DNA of 64,000 bases from Ignavibacteria bacterium. Its GTDB lineage: Bacteria; Bacteroidota; Ignavibacteria; Ignavibacteriales; Ignavibacteriaceae. The position numbers were made by a program, and so were the translations under genes. Where the stretch lies: assembly GCA_030693705.1 (NCBI GenBank), contig JAUYAB010000042.1, positions 17,658-81,657 on the forward strand. The letters run 5' to 3'. Of this stretch, positions 8,474 through 14,738 are shown in pieces; position 1 is the first letter of the stretch; each line of letters opens with the position of its first letter. The notes under the pieces were generated by a model. That model did not search any database. It saw nothing but the letters and a program-made list of their open reading frames with translations, and had not been told where the DNA came from.

Positions 8474-9121
8474 TTATCCTTTGCAACCGCATGATGCGGC
8501 TTTTTTTCCATAGATCGTGAAACTTGAAATTTCAATCTTCCCTTTTGAATAAGGCTGACTCTCTTCAAGGATATCAACGTCTATAAAACCTGCTTCGGCA
8601 ATGATTTTAAGATATTCATCTTTTTTAATCGAACCCGCCCAACATTCAGACACTGCAACCGGATCGTTTTTGTATTCATCAGGAACATCATCAAGTGAGT
8701 ATATATCGCTTACAACAAAGCGTCCACCTTTTTTTAAGATGCGATAGATTTCATTCCAAACCGCTTTTTTATCCGAAGCATGATTTATTGTGCAATTTGA
8801 AATAACAAGATTTGTAATATTAGACGGTAATTTTAACGATTCAAGTTCGGACTTAATAAACTGAACATTTGAAACATCAAGTTTTGCGGCATTCTTTTTT
8901 GCTTTTTCAATCATCCCATCGGAAATGTCCAAGCCATAAGCTAATCCATGCTCGCCGACTTCCTGCGCCATTCTAATTACATCGTTCCCGCGCCCACATC
9001 CCAGATCAACACAAACTTCACCCGGAAGTGGATTGCTATGGTTAATTGCACCGCCACATGAGAGGCAGCAAGTATCTTCGGCTAATTTACTGTATCGTTC
9101 ATTAATTACGTTGGTATCCAT
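8474..9121 (-). CDS. SAM-dependent methyltransferase, ArsM-like
   Basis: Cytoplasmic class I methyltransferase of 215 residues. SAM motif VDLGCGRGND is at 38-47, with GLDISDGMIEKA behind it. Cysteines sit where arsenite methyltransferases carry theirs: VISNCTINHASDK (Cys110) and SECWAGSI (Cys160). There is also an N-terminal TCCLSC cluster (Cys18, 19, 22) and a C-terminal SCGCKG tail (Cys211, 213). This resembles ArsM, which methylates As(III) using thioredoxin-type reductants, but the protein is shorter and leads an operon with a Cys peptide, a radical SAM enzyme and Trx-TrxR. It could instead methylate a peptide or other thiol-bound substrate. No arsR, arsB or arsC is present. It is the first gene of the operon; a promoter should lie in 9122-9200, where an AT-rich TATAAAAATT stretch is seen. 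Confidence 0.75.
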   Translation of the reverse strand: MDTNVINERYSKLAEDTCCLSCGGAINHSNPLPGEVCVDLGCGRGNDVIRMAQEVGEHGLAYGLDISDGMIEKAKKNAAKLDVSNVQFIKSELESLKLPSNITNLVISNCTINHASDKKAVWNEIYRILKKGGRFVVSDIYSLDDVPDEYKNDPVAVSECWAGSIKKDEYLKIIAEAGFIDVDILEESQPYSKGKIEISSFTIYGKKAASCGCKG

Positions 9122-9276
9122 TCTAATCCCGTTTTAATTTTTATAGTTAGATATAATAATCAGAAAATGGATTCAGATTCCGGAAAATAAAAATAACTGC
9201 CGAATGATCTTATGATGTGAACTCCTAATGGAATTCACTTACCTAACCTGGACAAGTCAGAACCAAAAGGGGAATA

Positions 9277-9355
9277 ATGAATAGCGAACAAGGAATGTCG
9301 AATTTAGAAGGGCAAAAATTTCATCATTCATTATTTCTTGTTCAATATTCGATAT
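9277..9355. repeat. Imperfect long inverted repeat
   Basis: The arm near 9280-9298 (GAATAGCGAACAAGGAATG) pairs with CATTCATTATTTCTTGTTC plus AATATTC (9324-9350) with a few mismatches. Looks like a degraded intergenic repeat; no coding potential. Confidence 0.4.
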
Positions 9356-9383
9356 TCAAATTCAAGAACAATATTTCTGGCAA

Positions 9384-9397
9384 TCCGCCGCGGCGGG
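9384..9397. repeat. Mini-palindrome TCCGCC-GC-GGCGGG
   Basis: One member of a dispersed short GC-rich palindrome with consensus TCCGCC-N2/3-GGCGGA; other copies at 9562, 9905, 32211, 40852, 56900 and 60906. Confidence 0.5.
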
Positions 9398-9507
9398 AAG
9401 GTTTATCGAATTTCGATTTTTGATGTTTTGAAAATCTTCTTACTTCTAAAATCGTTAATCCCCGTCTAAGCCGGGCAGGCTTGTTCTTAAATCGTTATTT
9501 AAAACAT

Positions 9508-9537
9508 AAAACCCTCATCTTTCGATGAGGGTTTTTT
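9508..9537. terminator. Hairpin terminator (copy of 5509 element)
   Basis: AAAACCCTCATC-tttc-GATGAGGGTTTTTT, perfect 8-bp stem with A and T runs on both sides, so it can work in both directions. It separates the GIY-YIG gene and tRNA fragment from the methyltransferase operon. Confidence 0.7.
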
Positions 9538-9540
9538 AGA

Positions 9541-9597
9541 GTAGCGGGGGCAGTCCGCCGCTCCGCCGCGGCGGAGAATTGAACCTACAGCCTTCGA
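9541..9597 (-). pseudogene. Broken tRNA-fMet 3' half, copy 1
   Basis: GTAGCGGGGGCAG and TTGAACCTACAGCCTTCG match the acceptor and T-arm part of the intact tRNA at 9997-10069. Between them the four bases GGAC are replaced by about 25 bases containing the palindrome TCCGCC-GC-GGCGGA. The anticodon half is missing, so it cannot be a working tRNA. It lies directly behind the GIY-YIG stop codon. Confidence 0.7.
9562..9575. repeat. Mini-palindrome inside tRNA fragment 1
   Basis: TCCGCC-GC-GGCGGA, perfect arms, preceded by a partial TCCGCCGC duplication. It replaces GGAC of the T-arm. Confidence 0.55.
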
Positions 9598-9598
9598 G

Positions 9599-9844
9599 TT
9601 ATTTTTCGCCCAAAATATTTTGAAGATATTCTCTACCAACTCCACTCTTTAGCCACTTCTCTCGTTTCAGTGCTTCCGATTTTGTTGGGTATTCTTCTTT
9701 ATATACAATTTCCCACTTTGTCCCTCGTTTTGTCCAAAAGGAAAGTTTCTTTTCATTATGCTCAGTTAATCTTTTCTCAAGATCTTCAGTCATACCGGTA
9801 TAGTGCAAACCTTCATGACTCTTTATTACATACATATAAAACAT
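9599..9844 (-). CDS. GIY-YIG nuclease superfamily protein (UPF0213 type)
   Basis: Single-domain GIY-YIG protein of 81 residues. The N-terminus YMYVIKSHEGLHYTGMTEDLEKRLTEHN carries the two strand motifs (YVI and YTG in place of GIY and YIG), the following Arg, and the helix of the UPF0213 group; Glu and Lys residues follow (KSEALKREKWLKSG). Related stand-alone proteins are common in Bacteroidota; their role is unclear (DNA repair or mobile relic). It sits between two broken tRNA-fMet fragments, so it may have travelled with the repeat unit. Confidence 0.85.
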   Translation of the reverse strand: MFYMYVIKSHEGLHYTGMTEDLEKRLTEHNEKKLSFWTKRGTKWEIVYKEEYPTKSEALKREKWLKSGVGREYLQNILGEK

Positions 9845-9865
9845 ATTAACCTCATAAAATGGAAA

Positions 9866-9889
9866 AAGGCTACTTTACAGTAGCCTTTG
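9866..9889. terminator. Hairpin terminator upstream of GIY-YIG gene
   Basis: AAAGGCTACT-ttac-AGTAGCCTTT, perfect 10-bp stem. It lies between tRNA fragment 2 and the GIY-YIG gene, so the latter likely needs its own promoter or readthrough. Confidence 0.6.
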
Positions 9890-9892
9890 TAG

Positions 9893-9937
9893 TAGCGGGG
9901 GCAGTTCGCCGCGGCGAATTGAACCTACAACCTTCGG
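9893..9937 (-). pseudogene. Broken tRNA-fMet 3' half, copy 2
   Basis: Matches the acceptor/T-arm part of the intact tRNA (GTAGCGGGGCAG and TTGAACCTACAACCTTCGGG), again with GGAC replaced, here by TTCGCC-GC-GGCGAA. It has no anticodon stem or 5' half. Confidence 0.7.
9905..9918. repeat. Mini-palindrome inside tRNA fragment 2
   Basis: TTCGCC-GC-GGCGAA. Relative to TCCGCC/GGCGGA both arms changed together, keeping the palindrome. Confidence 0.55.
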
Positions 9938-9963
9938 GCTCTATCTCAACAATTAGATAAAAC

Positions 9964-9994
9964 AAAAAAGCCGAATTCTCATTCGGCTTTTTTT
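9964..9994 (-). terminator. Terminator of tRNA-fMet
   Basis: AAAAAAGCCGAAT-tctc-ATTCGGCTTTTTTT, a perfect stem with T runs on either strand, three bases past the mature tRNA 3' end. Confidence 0.8.
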
Positions 9995-9996
9995 AG

Positions 9997-10069
9997 TAGC
10001 GGGGGCAGGACTTGAACCTACAGCCTTCGGGTTATGAGCCCGACGAGCTACCAATTGCTCCACCCCGCG
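9997..10069 (-). tRNA. Initiator tRNA-fMet (CAU)
   Basis: On the minus strand the gene starts CGCGGGGTGGAGCAATTGG, has the anticodon arm CGGGCTCATAACCCG (anticodon CAU), and ends in the T-arm GGTTCAAGTCC and acceptor CCCCGCTA. Features of initiator tRNA: C1 does not form a Watson-Crick pair with base 72 (T), and three G-C pairs (GGG/CCC) stack under the anticodon loop. CCA is not encoded. It lies at the end of the long minus-strand housekeeping run and carries its own terminator. Confidence 0.93.
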
Positions 10070-10141
10070 GTGTAATATTGTTTTTTCAAAATTTGTGATG
10101 CAAATATACAATTAAATCGGCGGGGAAACAAACCATTTTGC

Positions 10142-10822
10142 TTAAAGTGAAAGCTTTTTCAGCTCCTTTTTTAAACTTTTATAGTGCGGCAGGATTTGGG
10201 CAACTTCAGTCCAAAATTTTCTTGAATGATTTAGCTGCCGCAAATGACACAACTCATGAACTATCACATAATCGATCACTTCTTTGCGAAATTTCAAGAG
10301 ATTATAGTTCAAAGAGATATTTCCGCGGCGCGAGCAGCTTCCCCAGCGGGTCTGTTGTCCTCGAATAGAAAACCGATTTACAGAAAAACCATATTTTGCC
10401 GAAAGTTCCCCGGCTCTCTGTAGTAAAAATTTTTTTGCAACATGAAGTAAATATTTTTCGTAAAGTTCTTGAGCAGAGAAAGTGTTTTTTTGAGGTACAC
10501 TAAAAGTTAATAGGTTGTTTTGAATACTCACGCGGTACTTTTCTAAAAATAAATCCGGTTGAAGCCGTAAAGCAATTTCTTTTCCAAAAAGATAATGTTT
10601 TTTTGCTGTGTAAAAAAGATGAGCGTGACTACTGACCCAATCGAGTCTCCCGGTTAAGAATCTTTCCCCTTCGGCAAAAGAGATGCGCTGCGGAATCACC
10701 AATTCAAGTTGTTGCCGACTGATCCGTAACTGCAAATATTTCGCTTTTTTGCTGAACCGGTAACGGTAAGTCAGTTCTTTTGAATCGACTTCAATGGTTT
10801 GTGAAAAATATTCATTCGCCAT
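10142..10822 (-). CDS. YgjP-type zinc metallopeptidase-like protein (DUF45)
   Basis: Cytoplasmic protein of 226 residues, of normal length for the family. The C-terminal half holds RGQQTRWGSCS and VIDYVIVHELCHLRQLNHSRKFW, the HEXXH-type zinc site with the third His eight residues on, as in YgjP/DUF45 (SprT-like) proteins. Cellular role of the family is not settled. It begins 2 bp from the cysS end and is likely co-transcribed with it. Confidence 0.85.
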   Translation of the reverse strand: MANEYFSQTIEVDSKELTYRYRFSKKAKYLQLRISRQQLELVIPQRISFAEGERFLTGRLDWVSSHAHLFYTAKKHYLFGKEIALRLQPDLFLEKYRVSIQNNLLTFSVPQKNTFSAQELYEKYLLHVAKKFLLQRAGELSAKYGFSVNRFSIRGQQTRWGSCSRRGNISLNYNLLKFRKEVIDYVIVHELCHLRQLNHSRKFWTEVAQILPHYKSLKKELKKLSL

Positions 10823-10824
10823 TT

Positions 10825-12231
10825 TTATGATTTTTTGTAAACCGTTTTCTCTTTTGAATCAAGAAGTTGGATTCCGAGAGATTTTAAATCATCTCTAATC
10901 TTATCCGCCAGCGCAAAGTTCTTTTCCGCTTTTGCGGTAATGCGAAGTTGAATAAGTATCTCGATCAATTCATTTTCAAGTGAGGCTGTTTCTTCTTTTC
11001 TTTCAAAACTTGCAATGCCAAAAACATCAACCGCAGTTCTTTGAAGAAATTTTTCTACTTTTTCTAAGAACGATTTATCTATTTGAGGATATTCAACAAA
11101 GAGACGGTTCACTTCCTTAATAAAATCAAAAATAACGGCAAGCGCTTTGGCGGAATTAAAATCATCATCCATCGCTTCTTCAAAATCGTTGTAATACTTT
11201 TTGCACGAGAAAGGAATTTTCTTCGCGTGGTCAACAGCCGTTTTTTGTTTTTCTTTTAAGGTGAAAAGAAAATTCTCAATCTTCTCTAATCCTTTTTTTG
11301 AAGCATCGAGCAATTCTACGCTGTAATTAAGCGGTCCGGAGTAGTGCGTCTGTACAAAGAACAAGCGGATCACTTCTGCCGGATAACTTTTTACCACATC
11401 TCGAGCAGTAAAAAAATTGCCGAGTGATTTGGACATTTTTTCATTGTCAATATTCAAAAATCCAAAGTGCATCCAATATTGCACGAAAGGTTTTCCGGTT
11501 GCGGCTTCGCTTTGCGCAATTTCATTTTCGTGATGCGGAAAGATCAGATCGCTTCCGCCGGCGTGTATATCAAATGTTTCACCGAGATGCTTGCAACTCA
11601 TCGCAGAGCACTCAATATGCCAGCCGGGGCGTCCTTTGCCCCACGGACTTTCCCACGAAGGTTCTCCTTCTTTTGCTTTTTTCCAGAGAGAAAAATCGAG
11701 CGGATTTTTTTTCTCATCGTTAATTTCAACCCGTGCACCGCTTTCCAGGTCATCAACATTTTTTCCGCTTAACTTTCCGTAATCGGTGAATTTTGAAACA
11801 TTATAAAAGACATTTCCATCTACGTTGTAAGCAAATCCTTTTTCCACCAATGACTTAATCATCGCAATAATTTCGTCAATATGCGCTGTTGCTTTCGGAT
11901 AAATGGTCGCCGGTTTGATGTTCAATTTTTTTAGATCTTCAAGAAAGGCATTGGCATAAGTTTCTGCAACAACGGAGTATTCCTTTTTCCCTTCAATCGC
12001 TTTCTTAATAATCTTATCGTCAATATCGGTAATATTCATTATATAAGTTACGTTGAAGCCTTTATATTCAAGGTAGCGGCGGATAACGTCAGCCATAATG
12101 AATGAGCGGGCGTTGCCGATGTGAAAATAATCGTAAACGGTTGGACCGCAGACGTACATTTTCACTTCATTCGAAACGAGCGGGATGAATTCTTCTTTTT
12201 TATTTGTTAATGTGTTGTAAAGTTTAAGCAT
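10825..12231 (-). CDS. cysS: Cysteinyl-tRNA synthetase
   Basis: Class I aminoacyl-tRNA synthetase of 468 residues that charges tRNA-Cys. MYVCGPTVYDYFHIGNARSF contains the first zinc Cys and the HIGH-type motif (HIGN); WHIECSAM and HHENEIAQSEA carry further zinc ligands; KMSKSLGN is the KMSKS loop. A helical DALR-type anticodon domain follows. The ATG opens directly with the conserved MLKLYNTLTNKKE start. It sits in the minus-strand housekeeping run between rluD and ygjP. Confidence 0.96.
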   Translation of the reverse strand: MLKLYNTLTNKKEEFIPLVSNEVKMYVCGPTVYDYFHIGNARSFIMADVIRRYLEYKGFNVTYIMNITDIDDKIIKKAIEGKKEYSVVAETYANAFLEDLKKLNIKPATIYPKATAHIDEIIAMIKSLVEKGFAYNVDGNVFYNVSKFTDYGKLSGKNVDDLESGARVEINDEKKNPLDFSLWKKAKEGEPSWESPWGKGRPGWHIECSAMSCKHLGETFDIHAGGSDLIFPHHENEIAQSEAATGKPFVQYWMHFGFLNIDNEKMSKSLGNFFTARDVVKSYPAEVIRLFFVQTHYSGPLNYSVELLDASKKGLEKIENFLFTLKEKQKTAVDHAKKIPFSCKKYYNDFEEAMDDDFNSAKALAVIFDFIKEVNRLFVEYPQIDKSFLEKVEKFLQRTAVDVFGIASFERKEETASLENELIEILIQLRITAKAEKNFALADKIRDDLKSLGIQLLDSKEKTVYKKS

Positions 12232-12277
12232 ATAAGTTTTTCTTAAAAATTGATCTTTTGTTTTGAAAATATAAGAA

Positions 12278-13261
12278 TTAATTCGTTCGCAATTTTAGCA
12301 AAAGATTTTGGAAATCTTCCGGTAATTCGGAATCGAAACTAACAAATTCATTTGTTGCGGGATGGATGAAGCCAAGTTTCTTTGCGTGCAACGCCTGCCT
12401 TGGCATAATTTCAAGAAGATTTTCCATTCTGCTTCTCAATTTCGGAAGCTGCGCACTAAAAATTAATTTCCTTCCGCCATACGTTTCATCGCCGAAGATA
12501 GGGTGTCCGTTGCCGGAAAGATGCACTCTTATTTGATGCGTTCTCCCGGTCTTAAGATGAATTTTTAAGAGCGAAGTAAATTCAAAGTCTTCAATTACTT
12601 CATAGAGAGTAACGGCTGTTTTTCCTTCATCTTTGCTGATGGTAAATTTTTTTCGATCGCTTTTACTCCGCGCAATATTATGAGTGATCTCTCCTTGCTT
12701 CTCTTTAAAAATTCCCCAGGCAACCGCCCAATATTCTCTTTCGATTGAATGTTTTGCAAATTGTTTCGCAAGTTTAGCGTGGGTTACATCATCTTTTGCT
12801 ACTACCAAAAGTCCGCTCGTGTTTTTATCGATGCGATGAACGATCCCCGGGCGTCCGGCTTCATTTACATCGCTTAGATTTTTTGAATGATGGAGCAGTG
12901 CGTTAACCAGCGTTCCGGTGTAATTAGAAAATGCCGGATGAGCCACCATTCCCGCGGCTTTATTAACCACGATCAGATAATCATCTTCGTAAATGATATC
13001 CAATGGAATCGCTTCCGGTTCTGCTTTTTCTGGGCGTGGAGAAATGGGAATTGTAACTTCAATCAGATCATTCGGAACAACTTTGTAATTTGCTTTTGTC
13101 GGTTTGCCATTTACAAATACGAGTTGTGCGTCAATCAGTTTTTGAACTCTAGTACGGCTTGCGTTCTCAATTACATTCGAGAGAAAAAGATCAATCCTTT
13201 CTTTCTGTTTACCTGCAGTGACCTCAATTTTGAATTTCTTCTCTGTTATCAGATTCGTCAT
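12278..13261 (-). CDS. rluD: 23S rRNA pseudouridine synthase, RluD/RluA family
   Basis: Makes pseudouridines in RNA, by family probably in helix 69 of 23S rRNA. An S4 RNA-binding domain (about 15-75: RIDLFLSNVIENASRTRVQKLID) precedes the catalytic domain with the family motif HRIDKNTSGLLVVAKD (catalytic Asp) and LKTGRTHQIRVHL. Length 327 is normal. The start lies inside the end of lspA (38-bp overlap), an arrangement that suggests coupled translation; a later start would cut into the S4 domain. RluD versus a paralogue such as RluC cannot be settled by eye. Confidence 0.9.
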   Translation of the reverse strand: MTNLITEKKFKIEVTAGKQKERIDLFLSNVIENASRTRVQKLIDAQLVFVNGKPTKANYKVVPNDLIEVTIPISPRPEKAEPEAIPLDIIYEDDYLIVVNKAAGMVAHPAFSNYTGTLVNALLHHSKNLSDVNEAGRPGIVHRIDKNTSGLLVVAKDDVTHAKLAKQFAKHSIEREYWAVAWGIFKEKQGEITHNIARSKSDRKKFTISKDEGKTAVTLYEVIEDFEFTSLLKIHLKTGRTHQIRVHLSGNGHPIFGDETYGGRKLIFSAQLPKLRSRMENLLEIMPRQALHAKKLGFIHPATNEFVSFDSELPEDFQNLLLKLRTN

Positions 13262-13919
13262 TGTTTACTTTTTCTTTTTCGAGAGTACTCTCGGTGGAAT
13301 CAGATTTTTCTTCGCTTTGAAGAGTCTGCGTTGACAATTCAATATTCTGATCGGTTGTGATTGAAATTTCTTTATGTTCCTGCTGATGCTGCTTGTAGAA
13401 GAGAAGCAGGATCAACACGCCAATAGAGACGCACATATCGGCAACATTAAAAATAGGCCAGCGGTCGTAGGTTCTTCCAAAAATTTGAAAATCGAAAAAA
13501 TCGAAATCGAAAAAATCAACTACCTTCCCGTAAAAAATTGAGGAATAACTGTAGAAGATGCCGTAAAAAACACGGTCTATTAAGTTACCTAACGCACCGG
13601 CAAGAATCATTGATAACGCTATGCGCAAACTGAGACTTTGTTTTCTGACTGAGTAGAGATAAATAAATAATCCAATGCTAGCAACAATCGAAAAAAGTGA
13701 AAGCCACAATTTTGCATTATCGGTAACATCAACTCCAAATGCCATTCCGGGATTTTCAACAAATGTTAATTGAAAAAAATCTCCAATAACTTTTATGCTT
13801 TCTCCGTAATACATTCCTTCGTGACGAAGATTTAAAAACGGAATGGAGAAACCTTTAACCCAGAATTTTGATAACTGATCCACAATAACCATGACAAACG
13901 TAACATAAAGAACTTTCAC
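13224..13919 (-). CDS. lspA: Lipoprotein signal peptidase (signal peptidase II)
   Basis: Inner-membrane aspartyl protease that removes signal peptides from prolipoproteins. Conserved boxes: VIVDQLSKFWV, FVENPGMAFGV, GALGNLIDRV and FNVADMCVSIGV; the Asp in the last two form the catalytic pair. Four membrane segments end near residue 170. The remaining 55 or so residues are a hydrophilic tail rich in Glu, Ser, Thr and Asn not found in typical LspA; the rluD start overlaps this tail. Its substrates in the window include the lipoproteins at 1691 and 43522. Confidence 0.95.
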   Translation of the reverse strand: MKVLYVTFVMVIVDQLSKFWVKGFSIPFLNLRHEGMYYGESIKVIGDFFQLTFVENPGMAFGVDVTDNAKLWLSLFSIVASIGLFIYLYSVRKQSLSLRIALSMILAGALGNLIDRVFYGIFYSYSSIFYGKVVDFFDFDFFDFQIFGRTYDRWPIFNVADMCVSIGVLILLLFYKQHQQEHKEISITTDQNIELSTQTLQSEEKSDSTESTLEKEKVNNDESDNREEIQN

Positions 13920-13954
13920 GCGCTTAACCTTTGCTCACTAAAAATTAGAATAGC

Positions 13955-14722
13955 CTACTGATGATTTTTTAATTTAGTCTCTTGCAGCATTTTAATTTGA
14001 ACGCATTGCTGGCTGTGCGGAACCGCCTCAAGTCTCGCTTTTGGAATAAGCGGACAAGTCGGGCATAAATGTTTTGGTTCTTCAATACATTCAAGGCACA
14101 AACCGTAAGTTCCGGCGTCGACTCTTTTCAAAGCGTCATCCAAATAACTTAAAAATTTATTTTCGCGCTGATAATACAAGAAAGTCTTTTCGCGTTCCAT
14201 TGCATCGGTTCCCTGCTCCGCCATGTGCAGTGAATAAGGAGAATTCTCATTTATATATTCACCGGTGGTTGGGTCTTTCATCTGCTCTTGCAAATTCTGG
14301 AGCTGTTCGCGGATTTCTTTTTGCTTATCAAGAATTACTTTTCTAAAGTGTTCAAGGTCTTTTTTGTTGTACCCTTTAACAACTTTGTGAACCGGTTTCT
14401 TTTCTTCAACAATAACTTCAACCTTTTTTTCTTTTTTAACCGGTTGAACTTTTTCTACTTTTTTCTTCACAATAACACTTTCTATTTTCTTTTCTTTCGA
14501 AACCTTAGCAATAACTTTTTTCTCGGGTTTCTTCGATTTTACCGTCGTCAAAATTTTTCCATTTGATTTCTTGCTAATTGGTACAGGGGCTTTTTTAGCA
14601 ATTACTTTTTTCACTTCCACTTTTTTTGCAGAAGGCTTGGCAGCAGTTAGCTTTTTAGCAGTTGTCTTCTTCACCGCTGTTTTTTTAACGGCGGTTTTTG
14701 ATGTTGAAGATTTTTTTACCAT
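13955..14722 (-). CDS. DksA/TraR-type zinc finger protein with lysine-rich histone-H1-like N-terminus
   Basis: 255-residue protein in two parts. Residues 1-115 are a low-complexity Lys/Ala/Val/Thr stretch (KKTAVKKTTAKK and similar), like histone H1 or nucleoid tails, which may bind DNA or RNA. Residues 120-255 are a DksA/TraR-like coiled coil (HFRKVILDKQKEIREQLQNL) and finger. The finger is unusual: YGLCLEC gives the first Cys pair, an inserted CPTC adds a second, and the last motif is CVQI, lacking the final Cys of the normal CXXC. DksA proteins bind the RNA polymerase secondary channel; here that role is inferred. It lies between ileS and lspA in the same direction. Confidence 0.82.
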   Translation of the reverse strand: MVKKSSTSKTAVKKTAVKKTTAKKLTAAKPSAKKVEVKKVIAKKAPVPISKKSNGKILTTVKSKKPEKKVIAKVSKEKKIESVIVKKKVEKVQPVKKEKKVEVIVEEKKPVHKVVKGYNKKDLEHFRKVILDKQKEIREQLQNLQEQMKDPTTGEYINENSPYSLHMAEQGTDAMEREKTFLYYQRENKFLSYLDDALKRVDAGTYGLCLECIEEPKHLCPTCPLIPKARLEAVPHSQQCVQIKMLQETKLKNHQ

Positions 14723-14738
14723 AGTTTTATTCCTCTTT

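Larger units (their letters stand above)
9122..9507. other. Intergenic repeat-rich region
   Basis: No gene seen. It holds the presumed promoter of the methyltransferase operon, an imperfect long inverted repeat (9277-9355) built from the words GAATAGCGAACAAGGAAT and ATTTCTTGTTCAATATTC, a mini-palindrome (9384-9397), and a second copy of the sequence that precedes the 5509-5537 terminator, here split by an inserted CCCCGTCTAAGCCGGGCAGG segment. Confidence 0.55.

Noticed and set aside
9541..9937. Two further tRNA genes
   Set aside because: Only the acceptor/T-arm half is present and the T-arm is interrupted; no anticodon stem.
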